A DNA stretch of 64,000 nt from Exiguobacterium aurantiacum (GCF_001766415.1 NZ_MKXO01000001.1:496001-560000), one strand, 5' to 3'. Shown: positions 44,891 through 53,681, counted from the stretch's first letter. Program-made: numbers and translations. The notes: generated by a model from the letters alone, not told the origin.

Positions 44891-45606
44891 ACGTGCTTCA
44901 CCTCTTCTACTGTCGTTTTTCGGTCGTGCAAGATCGAAGCGAGTAAGGCGGCGTCGACTGTTTCAAGTGCCTCGACGACGTGTTCAGCGTTCCCGGCCCC
45001 GCCTGAGGCGATGATCGGGATATCGACCGCTGCCCGTAGCAATTCGAGAATTTTTAAATCATAGCCACTCTGTTTCCCGTCTTGGTTCATCGACGTGACG
45101 AGCAGCTCCCCGGCCCCGAGTTCAGCGACGCGCTTGGCCCAATCGACTGCCGTCAGCTCGGTCCGGTGTTTCCCGCCGTACGTGTATACGTAATAGTCAC
45201 CTTCTTCGAAACGGACGTCGATGGCGACGACGATACACTGGGAACCGAAACGTTCGGCTGCTCGCTTGATCAAGTCAGGTGACTCGACGGCGAGCGTGTT
45301 GAGCGACACTTTGTCGGCTCCTGCTTTGAGCAGGGACGAGATGTCTTCAAGTGAACGGATGCCGCCCCCGACCGTGAGCGGGATGAACACTTTTCGAGCG
45401 ACGGCACTGACGACGTCAAGCATCGTCTGTCTTCGTTCCGTGCTTGCCGTAATGTCTAGAAAGACAAGTTCATCCGCACCTGAGGCGTCATAGTACTTGG
45501 CAATCTCGACAGGGTCACCGATGTCACGCAGTTCGACAAACTCGATGCCTTTGACGACACGTCCGTCTTTCACGTCTAAACATGGGATGATTCTACGCTT
45601 TAGCAT
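44839..45606 (-). CDS. hisF: Imidazole glycerol phosphate synthase, cyclase subunit
   Basis: A 255-residue TIM barrel that uses ammonia from HisH to convert PRFAR into imidazole-glycerol phosphate and AICAR. The N-terminal RIIPCLDVKDGRVVKGIEF with the catalytic Asp and the phosphate loops AVGGGIRSLED-like (TVGGGIRS) and IASGGAGNAEH are conserved. It overlaps hisA by 14 bases. Confidence 0.97.
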   Translation of the reverse strand: MLKRRIIPCLDVKDGRVVKGIEFVELRDIGDPVEIAKYYDASGADELVFLDITASTERRQTMLDVVSAVARKVFIPLTVGGGIRSLEDISSLLKAGADKVSLNTLAVESPDLIKRAAERFGSQCIVVAIDVRFEEGDYYVYTYGGKHRTELTAVDWAKRVAELGAGELLVTSMNQDGKQSGYDLKILELLRAAVDIPIIASGGAGNAEHVVEALETVDAALLASILHDRKTTVEEVKHVCSANNLPMRFVTTQTD

Positions 45607-46312
45607 GTCGCGCCTCCCATTCGATCAAGTCGTCAAGACTGACTTTGCCAGACAAGAGCGCTTTCCCGACGACCGCCTCATCAATTCCGGCCTCACTCAG
45701 TGCCTTGACGTCGGCTTCGGTCGTGACACCGCCCGAGGCGATGAGCGTGACCGAGACAGCTTCCCGTAGCGCCTTCATGCGCTCTAAGTTCGGTCCGTTC
45801 AGTTTCCCGTCCGAACCGATGTCCGTGTAAAGAATCGTCTCGACCCCGCGGCTGGCGAGATCGATGGCCACATCGATGTCTTTTAGTTCGGTCGCGTCTT
45901 GCCAGCCGTTGATGGCGACGATGCCGGCATAGGCGTCAAGGGCGACGGCGACACGACTCCCGTACTTGGCGAGTGCCCGGTCCAGGAAATCAGGATCGGT
46001 GAACGCTTTCGTACCGAGCAGGACACGGTCCACACCAGTAGCCATGACAGCATCAAGCGCTGCTTCGGAGCGAATCCCTCCGCCCGTCTGGACGAAAAAG
46101 CCGCACGATTTGGCGAAACGGACGACATCGAGATGTTTCGGCTCACCAGCTTTCGCTCCTTCTAAATCGATCAAGTGGAGCATCGGGACGCGCCCGGTCC
46201 ATTCTTTTAACTTCTCATACGGGTCGCCGTATTGCTCTTCCGTGTTGAAATCTCCTTCAGTCAGGCGGACAATCTTGCCGCCGATTAAGTCAATTGCCGG
46301 TAGCAGTTTCAC
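45593..46312 (-). CDS. hisA: ProFAR isomerase (phosphoribosylformimino-AICAR-P isomerase)
   Basis: A 239-residue TIM barrel paralogous to HisF that isomerises ProFAR to PRFAR. The catalytic Asp is in [24 protein letters not shown] and LIASGGVTTEAD bind the substrate phosphates. The start codon is GTG at 46312 with AAGGAGG upstream. It overlaps hisH by 23 bases. Confidence 0.97.
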   Translation of the reverse strand: MKLLPAIDLIGGKIVRLTEGDFNTEEQYGDPYEKLKEWTGRVPMLHLIDLEGAKAGEPKHLDVVRFAKSCGFFVQTGGGIRSEAALDAVMATGVDRVLLGTKAFTDPDFLDRALAKYGSRVAVALDAYAGIVAINGWQDATELKDIDVAIDLASRGVETILYTDIGSDGKLNGPNLERMKALREAVSVTLIASGGVTTEADVKALSEAGIDEAVVGKALLSGKVSLDDLIEWEARHAKA

Positions 46313-46877
46313 GTTCGACCGCCTCCTTCCATTCTTTTAATAAGCTGAGTCCGAACGCGCCGCTCTTCTCCGGGTGAAATTGCATCCCGGTCACGAGACC
46401 TGATCGGACGATGGCCGGTACGCGCTCTCCCATATAGTCAGCTGAGGCGACGACATTGTCGTCAGCGGTCACGACGTGATACGAGTGGACGAAATAGACG
46501 TCCTCGTCGCGTAAAATCGAGTTCCAACCGACGTGAGGCAACCGTTTGGCCCGCATCCGTTCGACCCGTCCTTCAATCAAACCGAGTCCTGGCGTCGGCA
46601 TGCCTTCCGTGCTCGACTCGAATAACAGTTGCATCCCGAGACAAATCCCAAGCAACGGCTTCTCTGTCGCCATTCGCTTGAGCAACGGAATGAGTCCCGT
46701 GTCCTCAAGCGACTGCATCGCTTGCGGGAACGCACCGACGCCAGGCAAGAGGATGGCGTCGGCCGCTTCGATTTCAGCCGGATCGTTCGTGATCGTGACG
46801 TAACAACCGATCGCTTGTAGCGCCCGTTCGACGTTGAAGACGTTTCCCATGCCGTAGTCAATCACCGCGACGTTCAT
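46290..46877 (-). CDS. hisH: Imidazole glycerol phosphate synthase, glutaminase subunit
   Basis: Class-I amidotransferase, 195 residues, supplying ammonia to HisF. The nucleophile is in [14 protein letters not shown] and the catalytic His/Glu pair in [18 protein letters not shown] carries the oxyanion loop. It is coupled to hisB by a four-base overlap. Confidence 0.97.
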   Translation of the reverse strand: MNVAVIDYGMGNVFNVERALQAIGCYVTITNDPAEIEAADAILLPGVGAFPQAMQSLEDTGLIPLLKRMATEKPLLGICLGMQLLFESSTEGMPTPGLGLIEGRVERMRAKRLPHVGWNSILRDEDVYFVHSYHVVTADDNVVASADYMGERVPAIVRSGLVTGMQFHPEKSGAFGLSLLKEWKEAVERETATGN

Positions 46878-47461
46878 CCTTCGATCCGTCCTTTCGTCGA
46901 AGGGAGGCGGTCGAGTCCGTCTTTCCCGATCGCTTCGGCAAGGGCGCGGCCGAACGCTTTGAACAGCCCTTCGATCATATGGTGCGAGTTCGAGCCGTAT
47001 AACACGTCAAGATGGAGCGTCAACCGCGCGTTCATCGCGACGGCGCGGAAGAACTCTTCCGCGAGTTCCGTGTCGAAGTCACCGAGCTTCGGATTGTTGA
47101 TTTCGGCTCGGTAGACGAGGAACGGGCGTCCCGAGACGTCGATGACGGCCCGGGCAAGCGTCTCGTCCATCGGCAAGTAGCTCGTCCCGTAGCGACGGAT
47201 CCCGACTTTGTCCCCGAGCGCTTCTAAGATCATCTGCCCGAGGGCGATGCCGACGTCTTCGACCGTGTGGTGCGCATCGACCCACGTGTCCCCTTCGACT
47301 TGCACCGTTAAGTCGATGCGGCTATGGAAGGCGAACAGTGTCAACATATGGTCGAAAAAGCCGACGCCTGTCTTAATGTCACTTTGACCTGTACCGTCTA
47401 AATCGAGGCGAAGCTCGATGTTCGTTTCTTTCGTCTCACGTTTAATTTCAGCTGTTCTCAA
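46874..47461 (-). CDS. hisB: Imidazoleglycerol-phosphate dehydratase
   Basis: A 195-residue manganese enzyme in the monofunctional form, without the phosphatase domain found in enteric HisB; that activity is provided by hisJ. Metal-binding motifs [14 protein letters not shown] and [13 protein letters not shown] are present. The start is a TTG at 47461 with GAGGTG seven bases upstream, and the gene overlaps hisC by 14 bases. Confidence 0.96.
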   Translation of the reverse strand: MRTAEIKRETKETNIELRLDLDGTGQSDIKTGVGFFDHMLTLFAFHSRIDLTVQVEGDTWVDAHHTVEDVGIALGQMILEALGDKVGIRRYGTSYLPMDETLARAVIDVSGRPFLVYRAEINNPKLGDFDTELAEEFFRAVAMNARLTLHLDVLYGSNSHHMIEGLFKAFGRALAEAIGKDGLDRLPSTKGRIEG

Positions 47462-48464
47462 AAGAAGTCACCTCTTCTAACATTTGTTTGATGAATCGAT
47501 ACGCCTCGTCCGTCCCCGCACTGACGCGCAGTCCGGTCGGAAACGCACGGACGTGGACACCGTAAGCGAGGAACCGCTCGGCCCACATCTCACTATTGGG
47601 CGTCTCGACGTATAGGAAGTTGGCCCGGCTCGGCAAGACGTTGCCGATTGGCGCGAGCAGTTGTTCGAGCTTTTGACGTTGCCCGTTATGGAAGGCGACG
47701 GACTGAGCGATATAATCCGGGTCGTCAAGGACGACGGTCGCAACAGCCGCGCTCAACCCACTGACGTTGAACGGCGAGCGGAACCGGTCGATCTTCTCGA
47801 TCAAATCGGGATGGGCGATCATGAAGCCGATTCGTAAGTTCGCGAGTCCGAACGCTTTCGATAACGTCCGCAAAATGATGACGTTCGGGTAATCCGCGAG
47901 TCGCGACTTGAAGGAATCACTCATCGTGAAGTCGATATACGCCTCGTCGACGACGAGGTACGGGACTTGTTTCGCAATCATTTCTAATTGGTCGAGCGTC
48001 CACATCTTCCCGGTCGGATTGTTCGGGTTCGACACGAGCACAAGTTTCGGTTCGTTCGCTTCAATCAATCGAAGCAATGAATCGATCGTGAGGCCGTCTG
48101 CCTCAGGTTGGAAGAACTGGCCTCGGGCGATGTGCGCGTAAATGCCGTACATCGAAAAGTCGGGTGCCGGTGCCAAGACGACGTCTTCTGTGTCGAGAAT
48201 GGCTTGACAAAGTATGGCGAGCAGCTCATCGCTGCCGCTCCCGACCATCAATTGGTCAGGTTGTACACCCGCATAAGTCGCATAGCTAGTTTTAAGGGCC
48301 GTCAGCTCATCGACCGGATAACGGCTGAGTGAGCGGAGCGTCACGAGCTGAATCGCTCGTTGCAAGCGCTCCGGCAGCTCGAATTGACTCTCGTTTTGAT
48401 TTAGCGCGTATCCGCTCACCGCATGTGGGACATAGCGCGGGATCGCTGTATAGTTACGTCTCAT
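47448..48464 (-). CDS. hisC: Histidinol-phosphate aminotransferase
   Basis: A 338-residue PLP enzyme converting imidazole-acetol phosphate and glutamate to histidinol phosphate. The PLP lysine is in [15 protein letters not shown], and SNPNNPTGK and VDEAYIDF are as in the second copy at 40 kb. The two share obvious similarity, including QNESQF near the N-terminus. The start overlaps the hisD stop by four bases. It is encoded within the operon, which is less common than a separate location. Confidence 0.95.
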   Translation of the reverse strand: MRRNYTAIPRYVPHAVSGYALNQNESQFELPERLQRAIQLVTLRSLSRYPVDELTALKTSYATYAGVQPDQLMVGSGSDELLAILCQAILDTEDVVLAPAPDFSMYGIYAHIARGQFFQPEADGLTIDSLLRLIEANEPKLVLVSNPNNPTGKMWTLDQLEMIAKQVPYLVVDEAYIDFTMSDSFKSRLADYPNVIILRTLSKAFGLANLRIGFMIAHPDLIEKIDRFRSPFNVSGLSAAVATVVLDDPDYIAQSVAFHNGQRQKLEQLLAPIGNVLPSRANFLYVETPNSEMWAERFLAYGVHVRAFPTGLRVSAGTDEAYRFIKQMLEEVTSFENS

Positions 48465-49678
48465 ACGTCCTCCAATCGGACCGCCATCGCTCGGGCGTGT
48501 CCTTCAAGCTGTTCTTGTCTCGCGATTCGGATCGCGGCGCGTGTGACCGCTTCGTCGATCGCTGTCATCTCGAGAAACGTCTGTCTGCGGTAAAAATCAT
48601 CGACCGACAGTCCGCTCGAGAAGCGGGCCGTCCCGCTCGTCGGCAAGACGTGGTTCGGTCCGGCAATATAGTCACCGAACGCCTCGGCCGCCTCATGGCC
48701 GAGGAAGAACGAGCCGCCGTGGCGAATCTGTGCCATATAATCGGCTGGATCTGTCACCGCAAGTTGCACGTGTTCGGCCGCCATATCGTTCGCGTAGCGA
48801 ATTGCTTCTGCTTTCGTTTTGACGAGGACGCCTCCGCGCTTGAGCGCTTCGACTGCAATGTCGCGACGTGGCAGATCGAGCAGTTGCTTGTCCAGCTCAG
48901 ACCGAATCGCTTCGGCCTGTTCACTTGTCGTCACGAGGGCGAGTGCTGTCGCTTCGACGTCATGCTCGGCTTGCGCGAGCAGGTCGGCTGCGACCCATCT
49001 AGGATTGGCCGTTTCGTCGGCGATGATCAACACTTCGGACGGACCGGCGACGGAATCGATCCCGACGAAATGCGAGACGAGTGACTTCGCGGTCGCCACA
49101 TAAGCGTTGCCCGGCCCGACGATCTTATCGACGGCCGAAATCGTCTCGGTGCCGAACGCGAGTGCGGCGACGGCTTGGGCGCCACCGACGAGATAACATT
49201 CGTCGGCACCGGCAATCTTCGCGGCAATCAACAGCGATAAGTCGATCCCGCCTTGTTTCGGTGGCGTCACCATGACGACCCGCTTCACTCCGGCCACTTT
49301 CGCTGGGATGATGTTCATCAACACACTCGACGGGTAGACCGCCGTCCCGCCAGGCACATAGACACCGACCGAATCGAGCGGCATGAACCGACGACCGAGC
49401 CGGAACATCTCATCTTCGAAGACGTCGTCTTGACGCTGTTGCCGCGCATGAAACGTACGGATCCGTTCGGCCGCGAGCGTTAGCGCCTCGGTCAATTCCC
49501 GATACGCCTCCGGCGGTTCAAACGTCTCAAGGTCGACCGTTTCAATCACATCGACCCCGTCAAATTGCGTCGTCCATTCGAGGAGCGCCGCGTCACCTCT
49601 CGCCTCAACCGATTCTAAAATCGGTTTGACGGCTTCTGCCCACTGTTCTCGGCGCGTGCGATTCGTTTGTCCGTTCAT
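48461..49678 (-). CDS. hisD: Histidinol dehydrogenase
   Basis: Two-step NAD-dependent oxidation of histidinol to histidine. The 405-residue protein is a little shorter than the usual 430. It carries VYVPGGTAVYPSSVLMN, IVGPGNAYVATAK, SVAGPSEVLIIAD and GPNHVLPTSGTARF with zinc ligands. The ATG at 49678 is chosen because GGAGG is seven bases upstream and it overlaps the hisG stop (ATGA). Confidence 0.96.
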   Translation of the reverse strand: MNGQTNRTRREQWAEAVKPILESVEARGDAALLEWTTQFDGVDVIETVDLETFEPPEAYRELTEALTLAAERIRTFHARQQRQDDVFEDEMFRLGRRFMPLDSVGVYVPGGTAVYPSSVLMNIIPAKVAGVKRVVMVTPPKQGGIDLSLLIAAKIAGADECYLVGGAQAVAALAFGTETISAVDKIVGPGNAYVATAKSLVSHFVGIDSVAGPSEVLIIADETANPRWVAADLLAQAEHDVEATALALVTTSEQAEAIRSELDKQLLDLPRRDIAVEALKRGGVLVKTKAEAIRYANDMAAEHVQLAVTDPADYMAQIRHGGSFFLGHEAAEAFGDYIAGPNHVLPTSGTARFSSGLSVDDFYRRQTFLEMTAIDEAVTRAAIRIARQEQLEGHARAMAVRLEDV

Positions 49679-50283
49679 CTGTCTGCCTCCTTGCTTAACC
49701 GGCGAATCCACGCTTTCAATTCGTCCGGGTCGTTCGCGAGCGCTGTCTCGCTCGTGATGAATTTCGCGTTAACCGTGAAAATCGTCTCATATTCTTCTAA
49801 ATCGTTCGCGCGAAGCGTCGCCCCCGTCTCGACGATATCGACGATGCAGTCGGCGAGACCGGTCAACGGCGCGAGTTCGACCGAACCGTTCAAAGCGATC
49901 ACTTCGACGTTTTGACGTTTCGAGGCAAAGTGCGAGATGGCGATATTCGGATACTTGCTGGCAACTTTCAGCTTCTTCGTACCGTTTCTCCGTTCTCTCG
50001 GACCACATACCGCCATGCGGCAACGGCCGAATGGCAAATCGACGACTTCGAGGACGCCTGGTGTCTTCTCGCGTAAAATGTCGCCGCCGACGACTCCGAC
50101 GTCCGCTGCGCCATGCATGACGTATTTATAGACGTCATCGCCTTTGACGAAGATGAATTCATGACCGTCTACTTCGACGGTCAACTCACGGCCCCGCTTT
50201 TCCGGCCAAACGGTGAGACCGACTTGTTCAAAATACTCACGGGCCGCTGTTTCGATGCGCCCTTTCGCGATTGCGACTTTCAT
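49675..50283 (-). CDS. hisG: ATP phosphoribosyltransferase, short form
   Basis: First committed step of histidine synthesis. The 202-residue short form lacks the C-terminal histidine-binding domain and needs HisZ, encoded just upstream, for activity and feedback control. The PRPP-binding loop is in DIVETGATLRANDLEE (Glu-Thr-Gly-Ala-Thr-Leu). It is coupled to hisZ and hisD by four-base overlaps. Confidence 0.96.
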   Translation of the reverse strand: MKVAIAKGRIETAAREYFEQVGLTVWPEKRGRELTVEVDGHEFIFVKGDDVYKYVMHGAADVGVVGGDILREKTPGVLEVVDLPFGRCRMAVCGPRERRNGTKKLKVASKYPNIAISHFASKRQNVEVIALNGSVELAPLTGLADCIVDIVETGATLRANDLEEYETIFTVNAKFITSETALANDPDELKAWIRRLSKEADR

Positions 50284-51203
50284 TTGATCACCTCACCTAA
50301 CTGTTCTAAGTCGAGCGATAGTCCGAAGGCACGTCGCGACTGTCCGAAATGCCCGTATAACGAGTCGTAACGGCCACCTGAGAGGACGCGTCTGCCGTCG
50401 ATACTGCCGGTCACGGTCAAACCTGAATAATAATCAAAGTCGCCGGTCTGTCCGAAGTCGTACGAGACGTTCAATCCGATCGCACGTAGATGTTCGACCG
50501 CATGCTCCACTTCGTCGATCGCCGGTTTTAAGCCCGGTTCCGCGAGGTCGCGTAACTCTGCTAGCGCCGAGTCACCGATCAAGAACGGCAGCTTGGCGAT
50601 CAACGGGTATTGATACGATTCCGCGAGGTCGCGAAGTGACTCCAAATTACGGAGTGCTAAGTATTGACGCAACGTCCGTTCCGGGATACCGGCCTCGTTC
50701 GCCACTAACGCGATCAATGCAGCAGATCCGACTTGGATGCGTAAGCTTCCTTTCGGCAGGACCCGTTCCGTCATACTAAGGAACGATTCGATCAACTCCA
50801 TATCTTTTGAATCCCCATCGATCCATTCAAGACCGAGTTGCTGACGTTCATGCGGTTGTCCCGAATGCTTCGGCGTGCGTCGATAGACGGCACCGGCATA
50901 AGCGACGCGCATCGGTTCATGTCCGTCGGCGAGCTTCCTTGCGATCTGGAGCGTGTAGTCCGGTCTCATGACGAGCAACTCCCCATCGTTGCCGAACAAG
51001 CGGTAATACGCCGACTCATCGAAGAGTGCGAGATCTTGATAATGGGAATAGTATTCAACGAGCGGCGGCTCGATCACACTATAGCCGTCCCCCTCGGCCC
51101 GCTCTAAAAATGATTTTATCCATTGCTTCGGACGCAGCACGTCCTCACCTTGCAACTCGTGCCATCCTTCCGGGATGGATCCTTTTTTATTGAACCAAAT
51201 CAT
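50280..51203 (-). CDS. hisZ: ATP phosphoribosyltransferase regulatory subunit
   Basis: A 307-residue paralogue of class-II histidyl-tRNA synthetase without aminoacylation function; it forms a hetero-octamer with HisG. Motif-like stretches PPLVEYYSHYQD, MRPDYTLQIAR and YYSGLTVTG are seen. The start at 51203 has AAGGGTG six bases upstream. It is the first gene of hisZGDCBHAFIE. The short upstream region (about 100 bases, shared with hisJ) leaves no room for a T-box leader. Confidence 0.93.
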   Translation of the reverse strand: MIWFNKKGSIPEGWHELQGEDVLRPKQWIKSFLERAEGDGYSVIEPPLVEYYSHYQDLALFDESAYYRLFGNDGELLVMRPDYTLQIARKLADGHEPMRVAYAGAVYRRTPKHSGQPHERQQLGLEWIDGDSKDMELIESFLSMTERVLPKGSLRIQVGSAALIALVANEAGIPERTLRQYLALRNLESLRDLAESYQYPLIAKLPFLIGDSALAELRDLAEPGLKPAIDEVEHAVEHLRAIGLNVSYDFGQTGDFDYYSGLTVTGSIDGRRVLSGGRYDSLYGHFGQSRRAFGLSLDLEQLGEVIK

Positions 51204-51228
51204 CAGTATCACCCTTTACCTTATTATC

Positions 51229-51246
51229 ACTTTACCAAACTAAAGT
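51229..51246. promoter_or_regulatory. Possible operator between hisZ and hisJ
   Basis: ACTTTA and TAAAGT flank six bases in the divergent promoter region. A repressor site controlling both units is possible; no family is assigned. Confidence 0.35.
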
Positions 51247-51312
51247 AGTGTGTTAAATTTATCAAATCAAGCCAATGCTGTCAACCGGCGAACTCGAAAG
51301 GAACGATGTTTG

Positions 51313-52128
51313 ATGATTGATTATACCCATGATGGCCACGTCCATACCCCATTTTGTCCGCACGGATCGACCGATTCACTCAACGCGTACGTCGAACAAG
51401 CACTTGCTCAAGGCGTTCGGACGCTGACGTTCACCGAGCACGCCCCGTTGCCGGCACGTTTCATTGATCCGACGCCAGATCAAGACTCGGCGATGGCGCT
51501 CGACTTATTGCCCCGTTATATAGAAGAGGTCGGGCAGTTGAAACGAGATTACGCCGAAAGACTCGAGATCCGGATTGGTCTCGAGATCGATTATTTGCCA
51601 GGATATGTCGATGAGACGCTCGCCTTGCTCGAGCCCTATCGCTCATACCTCGACGAGACGATCTTGTCTCAACACTTTCTACAAGTCGAAGGCGAGCTCC
51701 TGCCCGTCGACTTCTCACCGGAGACGTTTGATGCGCTCGTCAGCCGGATCGGGTCGTTCGAAGAAGTGCTACACCGGTATTACGAAGCGCTCGAGACCGG
51801 GTTACAGTTCCCGTGGGAGCGACTGAACGTCGCGCGCATCGGGCATATCGATTTACCGATTAAATATCAGACGAACTACTCATGGGACCGTGCGAACGTC
51901 AAAGACGCCGAGTCACGACTGTTGCGTACAATCGCCTCACGCGGGTTCGGACTAGACTTCAACACCGCCGGTCTCCGTAAAGCCGCCTGCGGACAGCCAT
52001 ACGCCATGGCCGTCGCCGCTGAAGCGACCCGGCTCGGCATCCCACTCGTACTCGGTTCGGACGCCCATATCGCGGCAGATGTCGGTGCCGACTTTAAAAA
52101 TATGCAAAAAAAAGCCACGTTCCTATGA
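51313..52128 (+). CDS. hisJ: Histidinol-phosphatase, PHP family
   Basis: A 271-residue PHP hydrolase that dephosphorylates histidinol phosphate, the step missing from the main operon. Metal ligands are in DGHVHTPFCPHG, TEHAPLP, GLEIDY, SQHFLQ and LGSDAHIA. The start at 51313 gives the usual N-terminus (MIDYTHDGHVH) and a possible AAGGA site 11 bases upstream. It is transcribed divergently from hisZ. Its last codons form half of a terminator used by the opposite strand. Confidence 0.93.
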   Translation: MIDYTHDGHVHTPFCPHGSTDSLNAYVEQALAQGVRTLTFTEHAPLPARFIDPTPDQDSAMALDLLPRYIEEVGQLKRDYAERLEIRIGLEIDYLPGYVDETLALLEPYRSYLDETILSQHFLQVEGELLPVDFSPETFDALVSRIGSFEEVLHRYYEALETGLQFPWERLNVARIGHIDLPIKYQTNYSWDRANVKDAESRLLRTIASRGFGLDFNTAGLRKAACGQPYAMAVAAEATRLGIPLVLGSDAHIAADVGADFKNMQKKATFL

Positions 52129-52136
52129 ACGTGGCT
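52106..52136 (-). terminator. Terminator of the small unit opposite hisJ
   Basis: AGCCACGTTC and GAACGTGGCT form a perfect ten-base stem with a four-base loop, followed by T8 on the minus strand. The plus strand has no T run, so it serves a minus-strand transcript. Confidence 0.8.
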
Positions 52137-52147
52137 CCTTAACAGCG

Positions 52148-52165
52148 ATCTAGCTATCTAGATCC
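52148..52165. repeat. Perfect hairpin inside the small transcript
   Basis: GATCTAG and CTAGATC around a four-base loop. It gives the predicted RNA a second stem in addition to the terminator. Confidence 0.6.
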
Positions 52166-52219
52166 CCATGTTTGGTTTGTCGACAACGATATGGCGTTCC
52201 ATTTCTTCATCTACTATCT

Positions 52220-52247
52220 ATATTACCACACTCGTCACGAGTTACAA
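52220..52247 (-). promoter_or_regulatory. SigA-like promoter of the small unit
   Basis: TTGTAA and TAATAT are 16 bases apart on the minus strand, eight bases inside from the presumed right end of the IS605-type element. Confidence 0.5.
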
Positions 52248-52254
52248 GACAAAA

Positions 52255-52374
52255 GTGAACTACTCACCACTTATTTGCTTCGCAACTTGAAGTGGGAGCT
52301 TCTTGGGAAGACCGTGCTTTGACCAGCCACGGTTGTGGACCAAGCTCGTCGGGCAGTCCCTGCCCTGAAGTGTT
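52255..52374 (-). ncRNA. Predicted omega RNA tail of the TnpB element
   Basis: By analogy with studied TnpB systems, the right-end RNA of the tnpB transcript acts as guide scaffold and ends at the element boundary. Here it would cover the last codons and 120 bases beyond. The guide would be the sequence following 52255 on the minus strand, TTTTGTCTTGTAACTC. This is inferred from position; no structure was computed. Confidence 0.45.
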
Positions 52375-53466
52375 TCAGTCGGCGAGACGCAACAGGTTGA
52401 GGCTCGCGTTGACGTCACGGTCATGGTGCGCCCCGCAAGCGCCGCATGTCCACTCGCGGACGTGCAGGCCCTTCTTGCCGCCGTTCCCGCCACAGGCCGA
52501 ACAAACTTGGGTCGAGGCGAACCACGGGTCGGCCTGGATCAGTGTGCGGCCGTGGAACCTGCATTTGTAGGCGAGCTGGCGGACGAACTCGCCCCATCCG
52601 GCGTCCCCGATCGACTTTGCCAGGCGGCGGTCCTGCATCATCTCCCTCGGTTTCAGCGTCTCGACGACGACGACTTGGTTCTCGTCGACGATGCGTCGTG
52701 ACAGCTTGTGGAGGAAGTCATGTCGGCGGTTCCGTACCTTTTCATGCTTTTTGCCCAACAGGAGCCGCGCCTTCTCGCGGTTCCGACTGCCGGGCTTCTT
52801 GCGGGAGAGCGCGCGCTGCGCCCGTCTCAGCCGTTCCTCGGCCTCGCGTAGGTTGCGCGGGTTCGGAATTGTCTCCGTCACCATCGCATCGTTCGTCATG
52901 ACGGCGAAGTGCCCGAGGCCGAGATCGATCCCGATCTTGTGCTCGGCCGGGACCCAGGGCTCGTCGTCCTGTTCGACGAGGAGCGACACGAAGAACTTGC
53001 CCGCTTTCGTCATCGACACGGTCGCCGAGCGGATCTCGCCGTCGAAGATTCGGTGCTGTGTGAAGCGGATGAACCCGACCTTCGGCAGCCGGACCCGGTT
53101 TCCCTCGATGCGGATCGTGCCGTGCTGGTTGTTCGTCGTGTAGGAGGCGCGCGATTTCCGTCTCGACTTGAACACCGGGAAGCCGGCCGTCCCGGCGAAG
53201 AACTTCGCGAACGCCGTGTCGAGGTGCAGCTTTGCGTTGGCGAGCGCGAGGCTGTCCGCCTCACACAGGAACGGGAACAGGGGCTTGTAGGAGGCCGGTG
53301 TCGGCGGCTTCCGCTTCGACCCGCCGCTCGCCTTCGTCTCCTCGTGGATAGCGATGCGGTCCTCGAGCAGCTTGTTGTAGACGAAGCGGGCGCAGCCGAT
53401 CGTCCTGACGAGGAACTCGGCCTGTGCCGCCGTCGGGTGGAGCCTGTATTTATAGCCCTTCAGCAT
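52375..53466 (-). CDS. tnpB: RNA-guided endonuclease TnpB (IS200/IS605 family)
   Basis: The 363-residue protein is complete. RuvC catalytic residues are Asp181 (GIDLGLG), Glu269 (VVVVETLKP) and Asp351 (HHDRDVNASLNL). The zinc ribbon is Cys322, Cys325, Cys341 and Cys344. It is somewhat shorter than the 408-residue ISDra2 enzyme. GGAGGAGG precedes the ATG. All catalytic residues are present, so RNA-guided cutting is plausible. A LexA-like box lies 88-101 bases upstream of the start. Confidence 0.92.
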   Translation of the reverse strand: MLKGYKYRLHPTAAQAEFLVRTIGCARFVYNKLLEDRIAIHEETKASGGSKRKPPTPASYKPLFPFLCEADSLALANAKLHLDTAFAKFFAGTAGFPVFKSRRKSRASYTTNNQHGTIRIEGNRVRLPKVGFIRFTQHRIFDGEIRSATVSMTKAGKFFVSLLVEQDDEPWVPAEHKIGIDLGLGHFAVMTNDAMVTETIPNPRNLREAEERLRRAQRALSRKKPGSRNREKARLLLGKKHEKVRNRRHDFLHKLSRRIVDENQVVVVETLKPREMMQDRRLAKSIGDAGWGEFVRQLAYKCRFHGRTLIQADPWFASTQVCSACGGNGGKKGLHVREWTCGACGAHHDRDVNASLNLLRLAD

Positions 53467-53553
53467 GTCTGCGCCTCCTCCCGGCCGATGATCGTGATGA
53501 ACGTCTTCCTCATCCGATACCCGCGGCGGGGGCGGAGAAATCTGACGAAATCA

Positions 53554-53567
53554 CGAACTTCTGTTCG
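53554..53567. promoter_or_regulatory. LexA/DinR-like box upstream of tnpB
   Basis: CGAAC-TTCT-GTTCG has both five-base halves of the Bacillota SOS box at the standard spacing. On the minus strand TATAAC lies immediately upstream, so the box covers a possible promoter. Confidence 0.5.
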
Positions 53568-53616
53568 TTATATCTGTCACAGGGGTGGTCAAGAGGTTTA
53601 TGTATGGGCGATCCAT

Positions 53617-53661
53617 CTCCCACCTACGCTGGGCTTCGCCCCAGACGCTTAGAGGTGGGAG
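53617..53661. repeat. Left-end hairpin of the IS605-type element
   Basis: CTCCCACCT and AGGTGGGAG form the outer stem, and CTGGGC with CCCAG an inner one. It resembles the subterminal hairpins recognised by Y1 transposases. Confidence 0.6.
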
Positions 53662-53681
53662 AATTCTCGCTTAATTATGTT

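Larger units (their letters stand above)
52106..52213 (-). ncRNA. Candidate small RNA or micro-peptide transcript next to hisJ
   Basis: A SigA-like promoter (TTGTAA 52247-52242, 16 bases, TAATAT 52225-52220) and the strong terminator enclose about 105 bases. The transcript contains a perfect hairpin (GATCTAG / CTAGATC, 52148-52165) and a 14-codon frame from an ATG at 52202 to a TAG at 52158 (MERHIVVDKPNMGI), with no convincing ribosome site. It is therefore called a small RNA first. It lies next to the end of the IS605-type element, and hisJ is antisense to the terminator. Confidence 0.5.
52255..53661 (-). mobile_element. IS200/IS605-type element with tnpB only
   Basis: The element contains tnpB and no tnpA, so it depends on a Y1 transposase elsewhere or no longer moves. 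The right end, beyond the tnpB stop, has the typical GTGAACTACTCACC end and a hairpin built on CCCACTT. The left end has a large hairpin at 53617-53661, TCTCCCACCT pairing with AGGTGGGAGA. Exact boundaries cannot be fixed without an empty site. Base use is richer in G and C than in neighbouring genes. Confidence 0.7.

Noticed and set aside
52909-53652. 247-codon open frame opposite tnpB
   Set aside because: Arginine-, glutamate- and valine-rich shadow of a G+C-rich gene; the real gene with conserved catalytic residues is on the minus strand.
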